DNA of 64,000 nt. Origin: Trinickia acidisoli (GTDB lineage Bacteria > Pseudomonadota > Gammaproteobacteria > Burkholderiales > Burkholderiaceae). The translations under genes were made by a program, and so were the position numbers. Below the pieces are notes generated by a model that did not search any database, was not told where the DNA came from, and worked only from the letters and a program-made list of their open reading frames with translations. The first letter of the stretch is position 1. Every line of letters begins with the position of its first letter. Of the stretch, positions 31,537 through 39,996 are shown piece by piece. The DNA is taken from the NCBI RefSeq assembly GCF_017315725.1, contig NZ_JAFLRG010000002.1, positions 1,674,001 to 1,738,000 of the forward strand, in the 5' to 3' direction.

Positions 31537-32436
31537 TCAGTCGGCCGTGCCGAGAATCACGCTCGACGCCTTGAAAACGGCGGTTGCCCGCTTGCCCGCG
31601 GCAAGGCCGAGCGTGTCGGCACTTTCGTTCGTCACGACGGCGGTGACCACCGGAGAATCGACATCGGTCGGCGAGCCTGTTGCGCCGTCGAGCGCCAGCG
31701 ACACTTCGGTGTTGACGGCGCCGCGCGTGACCTGCGTGGCCACGCCGCGTAGCTGATTGCGGGCAGACAAGCGCAGCGGCTGGACCGCGTCGGCATCGTC
31801 CACCACGAGCATCACCCAAGATGCCTTCACGAGCGCGAGCGCAGGGGCGCCGACGACCAACCCCAACGTCTCGGTGCTCTCGTGCGTCACCACTGCGACG
31901 ATCATCTGCCCGCCCGGCAGCGCCAGCGAAATCTCGTCGTTGACACTGCCGCGCGTCACGCACGACACCGTCCCGTATAGCTGATTGCGCGCGCTCGTCT
32001 TCATGCCGATTCTTCCGATCAATGCCCAATCGCCCGCGAAATGGTCGATCGCCGCGCTCGCGCGTTCGATGAACCTGCGGTGCTCGCGCTCGACCGCGTG
32101 GAAAGTTTCGATCAGGCGATGAGCACGCGGCGTCAGCGTCGTGCCGCCACCGCCCTTGCCGCCCACCGAACGCGTGACGAGCGCCTCGCCCGCGAGATTG
32201 TTCATCGCATCGACCGCATCCCATGCCGCCTTGTAGCTGATGCCGACCGCCTTGGCGGCAGCCGTGATCGATCCTGTTTCGCGGATCGCGGCCAACAGCG
32301 CAATGCGCGCCGCGCCGCCGAGCGTTTCCCGCCCCGCCCGGAGCCAAACCGAGCCGCCCAGTTCGAGCGGTGCGGCCGGGCTGCCGCCCGCGGAGGAAGG
32401 AGCCGATGACGGGATGTGTTCGCTCATGAGGGGCAT
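31537..32436 (-). CDS. modE: Molybdate-responsive regulator ModE
   Basis: The product has 299 aa. The N-terminal winged helix-turn-helix (about 35-125: ALLAAIRETGSITAAAKAVG, ISYKAAWDAVDAMNN, GGGGTTLTPRAHRLI) is followed by two TOBE/mop domains (about 165-230 and 235-297), each starting with SARNQL and having the T..S...LGL turn. It senses molybdate and represses the mod transport operon. No mod genes lie beside it here. The ATG at 32436 is 21 bases from a perfect TATAAT; a second ATG at 32427 is possible. Confidence 0.95.
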   Translation of the reverse strand: MPLMSEHIPSSAPSSAGGSPAAPLELGGSVWLRAGRETLGGAARIALLAAIRETGSITAAAKAVGISYKAAWDAVDAMNNLAGEALVTRSVGGKGGGGTTLTPRAHRLIETFHAVEREHRRFIERASAAIDHFAGDWALIGRIGMKTSARNQLYGTVSCVTRGSVNDEISLALPGGQMIVAVVTHESTETLGLVVGAPALALVKASWVMLVVDDADAVQPLRLSARNQLRGVATQVTRGAVNTEVSLALDGATGSPTDVDSPVVTAVVTNESADTLGLAAGKRATAVFKASSVILGTAD

Positions 32437-32456
32437 GGAGACAGACGGAAGTCGAA

Positions 32457-32462
32457 ATTATA
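32457..32462 (-). promoter_or_regulatory. -10 box of the modE promoter
   Basis: On the minus strand TATAAT lies 21 bases upstream of the modE start, giving a leader of roughly 10-15 bases. The -35 region is GC rich and poor in consensus. Confidence 0.45.
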
Positions 32463-32493
32463 GGCGGCGGGCCCCGCGCGTAGGATGGGGAGG

Positions 32494-34326
32494 TCAGGGC
32501 TCGCGCACGATCTTCGGTTTGCCCAAGTCCTGCAACAACCGTTCACCCTCCGCCGCGGACCAGCGATTCACCGCTTCGCACCAGCCGCGCGCAAAACCGT
32601 GCTCGTAAGGCGGCACGTCGAGCGCTTCGAGGAAACGCAACGCCGCCGTGGCATCGCTGCCATCGCCGAGCACGCTTTGGATTCGCCCGAGCTGCTTGGC
32701 CACCTTGCGTCGCGTCTTGCGCGACACCCGCGACTCGAAAAACTCGAGCGTGTATCGCAGGCGCTTGGCCTCGATGCGTCGACGATGGCGCTCGGCGGGC
32801 GTCAGCGACGTCAGCACGGGCTTCGCGACCAACCGCACGTAATGCTTACGGGCGCGTTTTGCCGCGTAGGCGGTGAGCGCCTTGTCGGCCATCGCGGGCG
32901 GTCCCGAAGATAGGCGCTGCACCGCGAGCCATCGAAGCCAAGCGAGGGACAGCGCCGCATAGCGGCGCGTGCGCAGGGCCTCCCGCACTTGCGCACGCGC
33001 TTCGTCGCGCCGCGCGGCCGCACGCGTCTGCAACGATTGCCAGGTTGTCGCGTCGACATCGGCCGCGGCCAGCGCGGGCAGCATCGTGTCGACGAAGACG
33101 TCGAGGTCGCGCGCTTGCCCGAGCAAACCGGCGAGCCAGTCGAGGTCGGGCGCGACCGTGCGCTTCCACATCTCATCGACCCAGCGCGGAAACGTCTTGA
33201 GCAATGTCTTTAGCCGGCGCATGGCAACGCGCATCTGATGCACGAATTCGGCGTCGGTGCCGTCGCGCACGCCAGCCTCGTTGCCGAACCACTGGCGGGC
33301 GACGTTCGCCCCTACCTCGATCAAAGCGTCGTGCGGCCGTTTCGCATCGGACACATCGATGCGAGCCGCCCGCGCCGGCGCCTCGCGTTCGGTCATCACG
33401 CAGGCTCGCGCGTAGCCGTCCGTCAATGTCGGGAAAATCGGTAGCGTATCGGCCAACATGCCGGCCACCGTGAACAGTGCTTGCAGCGCGGCAGCCGCCG
33501 GCTCGGGGTGCGGAGCCGGCGCGGCAGCGGATGTCTTGATGACCTCCGAAAATTCCGCTTGCGCGGCGGCCGTCGATGGGTCGACTTCGATCGAGCGCTG
33601 GCCGCCCTCGACGTGCGCCGAAAGCCGCAATTCGCAAAATGCAATCGGCTTGGCATCGGCGGCCGGCGCCGTGGACCCCGTCTGGGCGATCGGCCCCGCC
33701 GTCGCGCCGTCCAGCCTATCGCTTACCGCGCTTGTTGCGTCCCGCGCGTCGTGCAGCTCGATGTCGACGACGGCACCATCGGCTCCGCTCCAGCGCCAAA
33801 TACCCCGACGAACCACGAGCGTCGGCGCCTGCGCCAATTTGTCGGGCTTGCCGAGCACGTCTCTAAGCGATGGGGGAATAGCGTCGTTGAGCGCGAGCGG
33901 GGCGCCGGCCTCGAACGGCTCATCGCACATCGTCTCGCATCGCCACACGCCAGGGGTAGCTTCATTCGCGCGCGTAGCCGTGATGCGGCGAACGCCGTCC
34001 TCCGCATCCAACAACGTGACGCGCCAGGCACCGTGCGGCTCGACGAACGCACGCACCGTCCACGGCTCGACGGCGTGTAACTCGGCGATGCCCGGCATTC
34101 TGCTCAGCGCATCGGCAATCGCCGCTCCGATGTCCTCGCGCGCCTTCGCTTGCGCGCCTGGACTGCCACGGCTCGCCCGCGTCACCTTCTCGGCGGCGCT
34201 CCCTTCCCTATGCGCTGCCGCTTGGCGAGTCGCGCGGCCGCGCCCCTCGGACTCGATAGGACCGGCCATCCATGCGCTTGCGGCCGCGCGCTCGACCGCA
34301 AGCACGAGTTCAACGGTGCCCGACAT
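32494..34326 (-). CDS. CYTH-CHAD domain protein
   Basis: The product has 610 aa. The C-terminal CHAD domain (about 325-600) is clear: VHQMRVAMRRLKTLLKTF, DLDWLAGLLGQARDLDVFVD, RHRRRIEAKRLRYTLEFFES and LGRIQSVLGDGSDATAALRF, with the conserved His/Arg/Lys faces that bind polyphosphate. The N-terminal 300 residues occupy the place of a CYTH triphosphatase domain, but the catalytic ExExK motif is reduced to TVELVLAV, and a long Ala/Ser/Arg-rich insert is present at 20-65, so that domain is probably inactive. CHAD proteins associate with polyphosphate/PHB granules. It stands next to modE on the same strand. Confidence 0.88.
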   Translation of the reverse strand: MSGTVELVLAVERAAASAWMAGPIESEGRGRATRQAAAHREGSAAEKVTRASRGSPGAQAKAREDIGAAIADALSRMPGIAELHAVEPWTVRAFVEPHGAWRVTLLDAEDGVRRITATRANEATPGVWRCETMCDEPFEAGAPLALNDAIPPSLRDVLGKPDKLAQAPTLVVRRGIWRWSGADGAVVDIELHDARDATSAVSDRLDGATAGPIAQTGSTAPAADAKPIAFCELRLSAHVEGGQRSIEVDPSTAAAQAEFSEVIKTSAAAPAPHPEPAAAALQALFTVAGMLADTLPIFPTLTDGYARACVMTEREAPARAARIDVSDAKRPHDALIEVGANVARQWFGNEAGVRDGTDAEFVHQMRVAMRRLKTLLKTFPRWVDEMWKRTVAPDLDWLAGLLGQARDLDVFVDTMLPALAAADVDATTWQSLQTRAAARRDEARAQVREALRTRRYAALSLAWLRWLAVQRLSSGPPAMADKALTAYAAKRARKHYVRLVAKPVLTSLTPAERHRRRIEAKRLRYTLEFFESRVSRKTRRKVAKQLGRIQSVLGDGSDATAALRFLEALDVPPYEHGFARGWCEAVNRWSAAEGERLLQDLGKPKIVREP

Positions 34327-34434
34327 CGTCGCTCCTCAAGCTGATGTGCACCGTTCATGTTACACACGCTCGGAGCGGCGAACTGCGACAAAAGTAAGCG
34401 CGGACACTTTCGCCGTGGGGGGCGAGCCGCCCAT

Positions 34435-34821
34435 TCAGCCTGGAACGTATTGCGCCTCGCCGTTGCCGAACGACCAGTTCTCCGGCAAAACCTCGAGCAG
34501 ATTGATGAAGACATCCTCCTTTCGGACGCCCGGGTTATCGGCCAGTAGCTCAACGATGCGGCGATAGAGCGCACGCTTCTTTTCGAGCGGCCGCGTGTTG
34601 CTGACCGTCAACTGAATCATGACGAAACCGTCGCTGCGCTCGATACCGAGGTAGTTGCGGTTGTAGATCAAATCTTCGGCCGCATGCTCGGTCAGCACCA
34701 TGAATTGGTCGTCTTTCGGGACGTTGAACGTCTCGACGAGCGCGCGCAGCACGCCATCGGTCAATGCCTTCTTGTACTCGGCCGAGCGGCCGGCGGGGAG
34801 CGAAATACGTGCGAGTGGCAT
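34435..34821 (-). CDS. Tautomerase-superfamily protein
   Basis: The product has 128 aa. After Met removal Pro is the N-terminal residue (MPLARISLPAG), which is the catalytic base of the 4-oxalocrotonate tautomerase superfamily. The protein has two beta-alpha-beta repeats (ARISLPAGRSAEYKKALTDG and VMIQLTVSNTRPLEKKRALY), the length of the MSAD/cis-CaaD-like or double-length group. FINLLEVLPENWSFGNG is typical of this subgroup. The reaction is unknown. A good GGAG precedes the ATG. It is divergent from a LysR gene with a shared control region, so that regulator probably controls it. Confidence 0.9.
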   Translation of the reverse strand: MPLARISLPAGRSAEYKKALTDGVLRALVETFNVPKDDQFMVLTEHAAEDLIYNRNYLGIERSDGFVMIQLTVSNTRPLEKKRALYRRIVELLADNPGVRKEDVFINLLEVLPENWSFGNGEAQYVPG

Positions 34822-34900
34822 GGCGTTTCTCCGTTGAGTGTCAGCAGGTCATCGGTCATCAGATGTAGGCAGAATACGGCACATCATTCATAATTAACAC

Positions 34901-34916
34901 AAATCTATATTGATTT
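34901..34916. promoter_or_regulatory. Dyad in the divergent tautomerase/LysR control region
   Basis: AAATC-TATATT-GATTT is a perfect inverted repeat in the AT-rich 113-base gap, 19 bases before the LysR start. It is the size and symmetry expected of a LysR-type recognition site controlling both genes. Confidence 0.45.
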
Positions 34917-34934
34917 CTATCATTTACATTTGAA

Positions 34935-35810
34935 ATGAAAGTACTTGATCTCGATGCCGTGCGTGCGTTCGTCCACGTTGCCGATTTGCGCAGCTTCACG
35001 CGCGCCGCCGACCTGCTCGGCACGACGCAGTCGGCGGTCAGCCTCAAGGTCAAGCGGTTGGAGGCGCATGTCGGCAAGCCGTTGTTCGAGCGCACGCCGC
35101 GTTCGGTGCGTTTGTCCGCGGCTGGGGGCGCATTTCTCGACGCCGCGCGCGAGCTCCTGCAAGCGCATGACCGCGCGTTGGGTTCGCTCGGCACGGAACG
35201 GCGGCGGCTCAAAGTCGGGCTCAGCGAGCACGTGGCGGGGCCGGATCTCGCGCCACTCGTCGCGAGCTTGCATCGGCACGATCCGCGCCTCGTCCTCGAG
35301 ATGCATTTGGGTTCGTCCGCTACGCTCGTCGCTCAGTACGACGACCGGCAGCTCGACGCCGCCATCGTGCGATACGAGCCCGATGAGGTCGCAGCGCGAA
35401 CCGCACGCACGCATGGCGCGCCGGACGGCGAGGCGCTGTTCGTCGAGCCGCTCGTCTGGCTCGCGGCGCCCGACTGGATGCCGCCCGCCGGCGCGCCGCT
35501 GCCGCTCGCCGTGCTGTTGGCGCCTTGCGGCGTGCGCACAGCCGCGGTGCGTGCGCTCGAGCGCGCGTCGATCGAATGGGAAGAGACGTTCGTGGGCGGC
35601 GGCATCGCCGCGATCGGTGCTGCGATCTCGGCAGGGCTCGCCGTATCGGCGCTCGCCCGGCGCGTGGCGCCGGCCGGCGTCGTCGACGTCGGCCAGAAGC
35701 TTGGCTTGCCGCCGCTGCCCGAATCGCACGTCGTCATGTACTCGCGCGTGCGCGAACGCCGTTCTTCCGACGCGCTGCGCTCGCTCGCGAAATCGCTGGC
35801 GCGCACATAG
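34935..35810 (+). CDS. LysR-family transcriptional regulator
   Basis: The product has 291 aa. The N-terminal HTH shows DAVRAFVHVADLRSFTRAAD then LLGTTQSAVSLKVKRLEAHV, then GKPLFERTPRSVRLSAAG. The remaining 200 residues form the periplasmic-binding-like effector domain (LKVGLSEHVAGPDLAPLVAS, VGGGIAAIGAAISAGLAVSA). The effector is unknown. It is transcribed divergently from the tautomerase gene, the usual arrangement of a LysR regulator with its target. Confidence 0.95.
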   Translation: MKVLDLDAVRAFVHVADLRSFTRAADLLGTTQSAVSLKVKRLEAHVGKPLFERTPRSVRLSAAGGAFLDAARELLQAHDRALGSLGTERRRLKVGLSEHVAGPDLAPLVASLHRHDPRLVLEMHLGSSATLVAQYDDRQLDAAIVRYEPDEVAARTARTHGAPDGEALFVEPLVWLAAPDWMPPAGAPLPLAVLLAPCGVRTAAVRALERASIEWEETFVGGGIAAIGAAISAGLAVSALARRVAPAGVVDVGQKLGLPPLPESHVVMYSRVRERRSSDALRSLAKSLART

Positions 35811-35880
35811 CGGCGAACGGGCGCCCGGTGGAGTGGCACGACGGTACGGCACGGCACGACCGCATGGCACGGCCGCGCGA

Positions 35881-36327
35881 TCAACGCCTATCGATTCGAT
35901 ACTGCACGAACTCGCTGCGCGGCGTATAGCTATCGTAGAGCGCGCGCGCCCGGTAGTTGTTTTCCTTCGTCGTCCAATAGACGCGCGACCAACCTTGCCG
36001 GCGCGCCTCCTCGAGCAACCAATCGATCAGTTGGCGCCCCACCCCGCCCGCACGCACGGCCGGATCGACGAAAAGGTCCTGCAAGTAACAGACTGGCGTG
36101 GGCAACGACGTGCTTTCGTGAATCACGTAGTTGGCGATGCCTATGACTTCGCCGTCATGCTCGGCGACGGTTGCATGAACGGGCGAGCGCTCGTCGAGGA
36201 TACGCGACCACGCGTGGCGCGTAATCGCCTCCGACGGTTCCCGTTCGTAAAAACGCGTGTAGCCGTCCCATAGCTCGCGCCAGCGCGCTTCGTCACGCGC
36301 TTCGATCTTGCGTATCGTCACCGTCAT
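35881..36327 (-). CDS. GNAT-family N-acetyltransferase
   Basis: The product has 148 aa. MTVTIRKIEARDEARWRELW starts the domain, with HATVAEHDGEVIGIANYVIH as the central strands, LFVDPAVRAGGVGRQLIDWL as the acetyl-CoA loop and VYWTTKENNYRARALYDSYT at the end. This is the PanZ/YpeA-like size class, probably acetylating an amine or antibiotic. AGGGGATT about 8 bases upstream fits the ATG at 36327; the frame extends to 36477 without family similarity. It is divergent from the Xre/RES module. Confidence 0.92.
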   Translation of the reverse strand: MTVTIRKIEARDEARWRELWDGYTRFYEREPSEAITRHAWSRILDERSPVHATVAEHDGEVIGIANYVIHESTSLPTPVCYLQDLFVDPAVRAGGVGRQLIDWLLEEARRQGWSRVYWTTKENNYRARALYDSYTPRSEFVQYRIDRR

Positions 36328-36434
36328 CGAACCGAATCCCCTGTCGTCTGAGAAGAAAGCACGGGCGCCATGCGGCGCGCGAGCCGTCAATCTACCGCAG
36401 GCCGGACGAAAGCACAGCGCGCAGCGCAGTCGTC

Positions 36435-36465
36435 TTGCATTAATCCACAAATAGACTAATATAAA
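36435..36465 (+). promoter_or_regulatory. Promoter and imperfect dyad of the Xre/RES module
   Basis: TTGCAT (36435-36440) and TAATAT (36457-36462) are 16 bases apart, about 30 bases before the antitoxin ATG. Between and over them ATTAATC and GACTAAT (36439-36460) form an inverted repeat with one mismatch, a likely autoregulatory operator for the Xre antitoxin. Confidence 0.45.
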
Positions 36466-36490
36466 ACAGTGGTTCAACTAGAGATTCATC

Positions 36491-36937
36491 ATGTCGCCTG
36501 CCGCGGTCCATCGCCTGTCCACTGCCGCCCCGCACGCGCTGAAGCACGCGCCAGGGGCCCCGTCGATTGCCGACATGTCGGCAGCCGGCCTGCGTGCGTT
36601 TTTCAATATCGCCCGGGACTGGGGGCTCGCCATCGACGAGCAACTCGTTCTACTTGGCTCGCCCGGCCGCTCGACGTTCTTCAAATGGAAGGCTGCGCCC
36701 GGCACCGCGCGGCTCTCGCGCGATACGCTCGAGCGCCTATCGCTGCTGCTCGGCATCTATAAGGCGTTGCAAATCCTGCTGCCCGAGCCCGCCGCCGCCG
36801 ATGCATGGGTCAAGCGGCCGAACAGCGCTCCCCCGTTCGGCGGAAACAGCGCGCTCGATCGCATGCTGGCGGGCAACGTCAGCGATCTGGTCGCGGTACG
36901 GCAATATCTCGATGCCATGCGGGGCGGATGGGCGTGA
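36491..36937 (+). CDS. Xre/MbcA/ParS-family antitoxin (DUF2384)
   Basis: The product has 148 aa. An Xre-like helix-turn-helix (GLRAFFNIARDWGLAIDEQL, GSPGRSTFFKWKAA, LSRDTLERLSLLLGIYKALQ) is followed by the toxin-binding DUF2384 domain (DAWVKRPNSAPPFGGNSALD, VAVRQYLDAMRGGW). The GG.S.ALDRML core and closing RGGW match MbcA/ParS/Xre antitoxins that neutralise RES toxins. The RES gene starts inside its last codons, the standard antitoxin-first layout. Confidence 0.93.
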   Translation: MSPAAVHRLSTAAPHALKHAPGAPSIADMSAAGLRAFFNIARDWGLAIDEQLVLLGSPGRSTFFKWKAAPGTARLSRDTLERLSLLLGIYKALQILLPEPAAADAWVKRPNSAPPFGGNSALDRMLAGNVSDLVAVRQYLDAMRGGWA

Positions 36938-37638
36938 CGAAGGCCGAAAACTGGTTCTCCCTCCAGCGCCTCGCCCACATCGATTGGTCGCCGGCGTATC
37001 GCGTGATTCAGACGCGCTTTCCCGCCGTCAATCTGTTCGATCGCGTCGCATCGTCCGAGGATTTCGAAGCCCTCTATGCGCTCGAAGCGATGACGAACGA
37101 TCGCTTGCGCACCGAAGTGGGCGAGCTCGATCTCGTTCCGCCCGAGGAGCGCTGCTTCGGCCCCGGCTGCGGACCGATCATGGCGGCGTTCACGCATCTG
37201 AATCCGCTCGGCAGCCGGTTCTCCGACGGCAGCTACGGCATCTTCTATTGCGCGCGCGAGGCGCGCACGGCCGTTGCCGAAACGCGCTATCACGCCGCCT
37301 TGTTTCTCGCGGCGACGAACGAGCCGCCGCTACGGCAACAGATGCGCCTTTATACGGTACTCGCGCGCGGCGAGTCGATCGACCTGCGCAACGATCCGAC
37401 GCTCGATGCCGCCGTGCTGGCTCCGGCCAACTATTCGGCGGGCCAGGCGCTCGGGCGTCGCCTGCGGGAAGCGGGCGCGGCAGGCATCGTCTATCCCTCC
37501 GTGCGCGATTCGTCCGGCGAATGTCTTGCCGCGTTCAAGACAACACTGCTGCGCGACTGCCGCCATGCCGCGTATTTGGAATACAACTGGAACGGCCACG
37601 CGATCGATAGCGTGTTCGAGCTCAATCAGATCGGGTGA
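36928..37638 (+). CDS. RES-domain toxin (NAD-degrading)
   Basis: The product has 236 aa. Its ATG lies 10 bases inside the antitoxin gene. The RES domain shows the characteristic Arg (AYRVIQTRFP), the Gly-rich GSRFSDGSYGIFYCAREART with Glu in AVAETRYH, and the conserved Ser region PANYSAGQALGRRLREAGAA then GIVYPSVRDSSGECLA. RES toxins such as MbcT and Res phosphorolyse or hydrolyse NAD+, causing stasis. All three naming residues (R, E, S) are present, so the protein should be active. Confidence 0.93.
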   Translation: MGVTKAENWFSLQRLAHIDWSPAYRVIQTRFPAVNLFDRVASSEDFEALYALEAMTNDRLRTEVGELDLVPPEERCFGPGCGPIMAAFTHLNPLGSRFSDGSYGIFYCAREARTAVAETRYHAALFLAATNEPPLRQQMRLYTVLARGESIDLRNDPTLDAAVLAPANYSAGQALGRRLREAGAAGIVYPSVRDSSGECLAAFKTTLLRDCRHAAYLEYNWNGHAIDSVFELNQIG

Positions 37639-37658
37639 TGCGCTGTTTCGTCAGCCAC

Positions 37659-38414
37659 CTACGGCAGCGACATCTGGTCCGCTCCTTCGGCCAGTGCCTG
37701 TTCGACCGACACCGACCACGCGCGCGGCGTCAATGCCTCGGTGACGGTCAGCTTGCCCGTCGCCGCGAATGCGCCCGTGTCGATGAAGATTTGCGCGCCG
37801 ATGCGTCCCATCTCGCGCATCGGCGTGTGGCCGCAGTAGGTCGGCGATAGGCCGGCCTGCCGCTCCACCATGCCGCTGCCGAGCGCGAGTTCCCTTCCCC
37901 ACAGCAACTGCTGGCGCACGCGCTCGGTGAAGATGCCGACGTCGAGCGCAGCGTCGTCGCCGAAAAATTCCGCATGCAAGACGTTGAAGCGGCGCGCTCC
38001 GCTGCCGACGACGCGCACGAGCGGCAAGGTTCGCAACCACCGCGCATAACCACGCAGAATGCGGTCCGGCAACGCTTGCGCCCACCCGCCCCCGAGCGAA
38101 TCCCAGGCGCTGCGCCGCATGGCGCCTTCGGCGACTAGGCATAGCGCGTCTTCGTGGTTGCCGAGCACGGGGAAGAACCACGGCTTGTCGAGCAATGCCA
38201 GCGCCTCTTCGGATTGGCTGCCGCGATCGATCAAATCGCCGACGGAGAAGAGCCGGTCGCACGTAGGATCGAACACGATCTCGCGCAGCAAGTAGCGCAA
38301 CGCATCGACACAACCATGCAGATCGCCGACGACGAAATCGCGGCCGGCGGTATTCACCGCATGCCGGCGGACGATGGGATAGGCCTCGCTTGTCGTATCC
38401 ATACGGGCAATCAT
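37659..38414 (-). CDS. Metallophosphoesterase (PrpA/ApaH-like phosphatase)
   Basis: The product has 251 aa (247 from the ATG at 38402). The calcineurin-like metal motifs are complete and in order: VGDLHGC (about 29-35), SVGDLIDRG, LGNHED, then VLHAE and CGHTPM near the end. The size class and pattern DFVVGDLHGC..L are those of PP2A-like bacterial Ser/Thr phosphatases (PrpA/PphA) and diadenosine-tetraphosphatase relatives. The substrate is not predictable. It is convergent with the RES gene, with only 20 bases between the stops. Confidence 0.9.
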   Translation of the reverse strand: MIARMDTTSEAYPIVRRHAVNTAGRDFVVGDLHGCVDALRYLLREIVFDPTCDRLFSVGDLIDRGSQSEEALALLDKPWFFPVLGNHEDALCLVAEGAMRRSAWDSLGGGWAQALPDRILRGYARWLRTLPLVRVVGSGARRFNVLHAEFFGDDAALDVGIFTERVRQQLLWGRELALGSGMVERQAGLSPTYCGHTPMREMGRIGAQIFIDTGAFAATGKLTVTEALTPRAWSVSVEQALAEGADQMSLP

Positions 38415-38475
38415 AGTCCGGCGCGGTGGCCCGTGCGCCCAAGTCGCGTTTGGATCGCGCCGGCACGCACGGCCG

Positions 38476-39981
38476 CTATGGTTGACGCGTGCGCAATTTG
38501 GCGACGTCGGCGGCCGTCATGGTCGCCTTCGGATCGCCGAAATGCTGCGTCACGTAGTTCGCGATCGCGGCAATTTGGTCGTCGTTCAATTCATCGCCGA
38601 AGCCCGGCATCATCACGTGGACGTCTTTCGTCCGGCGATTCACGCCATACAGGATGACCATCGCCAAATTGCCGGCATCGGCGACACCGACCGCGCTGTT
38701 GTGGATCAGCGATGGATACGCAAGCGGTGCCGCACCGCCGACGCCCTGGCCCGTCCAGTTGTGGCAACTCGCGCAGTTCCCCACGAACAATTGCGCACCG
38801 TCCACCCCTGTCACGCGCGTGCCGCGCAGACGCAACACATCGTCGGCGGGGCGGCCCCATTGATCGCGCGCACGCGTTTGACCACCCGCAATCGGCGGCA
38901 CCGAGCGCAGATAGACAGCCATCGAGCGCAGATCGTCGGACGTCAAATACTGCGTGCTGTTCTCCACTACGTCACCCATCGGGCCGGCCGCGTTGGCCCG
39001 TCCCGGCACGACGCCCGTGGCAAGGTAATGGGCGACGTCGTCGTCGCTCCAATTGCCGATCCCGCCGGCCTTGTCCGGCGTAATGTTGAATGCGTGCCAG
39101 CCCGCTTGCACTTCGCCCGAAAAGCGATCGCTCGATTTCAGCCCCTGCATGAAGTTGCGCGGCGTATGGCATTCCTCGCAATGCGCGAGACCTTCGACGA
39201 GATAAGCGCCGCGGTTCCATTGCGGGCTTTGCTTCGGATCGGGCACGAAGCGGCCTTCGTGGAAGTTGAACAGATTCCAGAAGAACATCAGCCAACGCTG
39301 GTTGAAGGGAAAGCTCAGTTCGTTGCGCGGCGGCGTGTAACGGATCGGCGTCAGCGTGTTCAGATAAGCGCGAATGGCGAGCACGTCGCGCTCGGTCACG
39401 CGCGTGTACTCGGCATACGGGAATGCCGGATACAAATGCTCGCCGCCTTTGCCGATGCCCTGCTGCATCGCACGGACGAAATCGGCATCGGTCCAGCGCC
39501 CGATTCCGGTATCGGGATCAGGCGTGATGTTCGGCGTATAGAGCGTGCCGAATGGCGTACCGATCGGCAGACCGCCCGCAAAAGGCCGGCTCTTGTCCGC
39601 CGTGTGGCATGCGATGCAATCGCCGGCGCGCGCCAGATATTCGCCGCGCTTGACGAGATCGGCCGTGTCGGCGTCCATCGGCGCGGACGCGTTCGCCGCA
39701 GACGAAACGGCCGCCGCCGAGGCCGCATTCGCCCCCGATGCCCGGGCCGTCGCGACTTCGCTCGCGCCTTGCGCCTGTGCAATGGACAGCGGCAACTCGT
39801 CGGCCGGCGAGGTCTCGCGATCGTTCGACGCATGCCACGCGAGATACAAAGCGAAAACCGAGAAGGCCGCCGCCAAGCCGGCCATGCGCATCGGGCGGCG
39901 CCGCGCGCCGTGCTGCGTCGAACCGTGACGCGGGTCGATCGCTTCGGAACGGAGTCGCAGGTTCGTCATCGGAGGTCTCAT
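38476..39981 (-). CDS. Triheme cytochrome c subunit of the FAD-dependent sugar dehydrogenase
   Basis: The product has 501 aa from the ATG at 39981; TTG at 39996, abutting the alpha-subunit stop, is an alternative. One N-terminal membrane segment (GLAAAFSVFALYLAWHAS) is followed by an Ala/Ser-rich linker and three c-type heme sites: CIACH, CEECH and CASCH. It passes electrons from the GMC alpha subunit to ubiquinone or oxidases. The order gamma-alpha-beta and the sequence pattern match the Burkholderia cepacia FAD-glucose dehydrogenase complex. The N-terminal segment has no clear cleavage site, so the protein is probably membrane anchored. Confidence 0.92.
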   Translation of the reverse strand: MRPPMTNLRLRSEAIDPRHGSTQHGARRRPMRMAGLAAAFSVFALYLAWHASNDRETSPADELPLSIAQAQGASEVATARASGANAASAAAVSSAANASAPMDADTADLVKRGEYLARAGDCIACHTADKSRPFAGGLPIGTPFGTLYTPNITPDPDTGIGRWTDADFVRAMQQGIGKGGEHLYPAFPYAEYTRVTERDVLAIRAYLNTLTPIRYTPPRNELSFPFNQRWLMFFWNLFNFHEGRFVPDPKQSPQWNRGAYLVEGLAHCEECHTPRNFMQGLKSSDRFSGEVQAGWHAFNITPDKAGGIGNWSDDDVAHYLATGVVPGRANAAGPMGDVVENSTQYLTSDDLRSMAVYLRSVPPIAGGQTRARDQWGRPADDVLRLRGTRVTGVDGAQLFVGNCASCHNWTGQGVGGAAPLAYPSLIHNSAVGVADAGNLAMVILYGVNRRTKDVHVMMPGFGDELNDDQIAAIANYVTQHFGDPKATMTAADVAKLRTRQP

Positions 39982-39996
39982 CGAGTCGTCGCGCAA

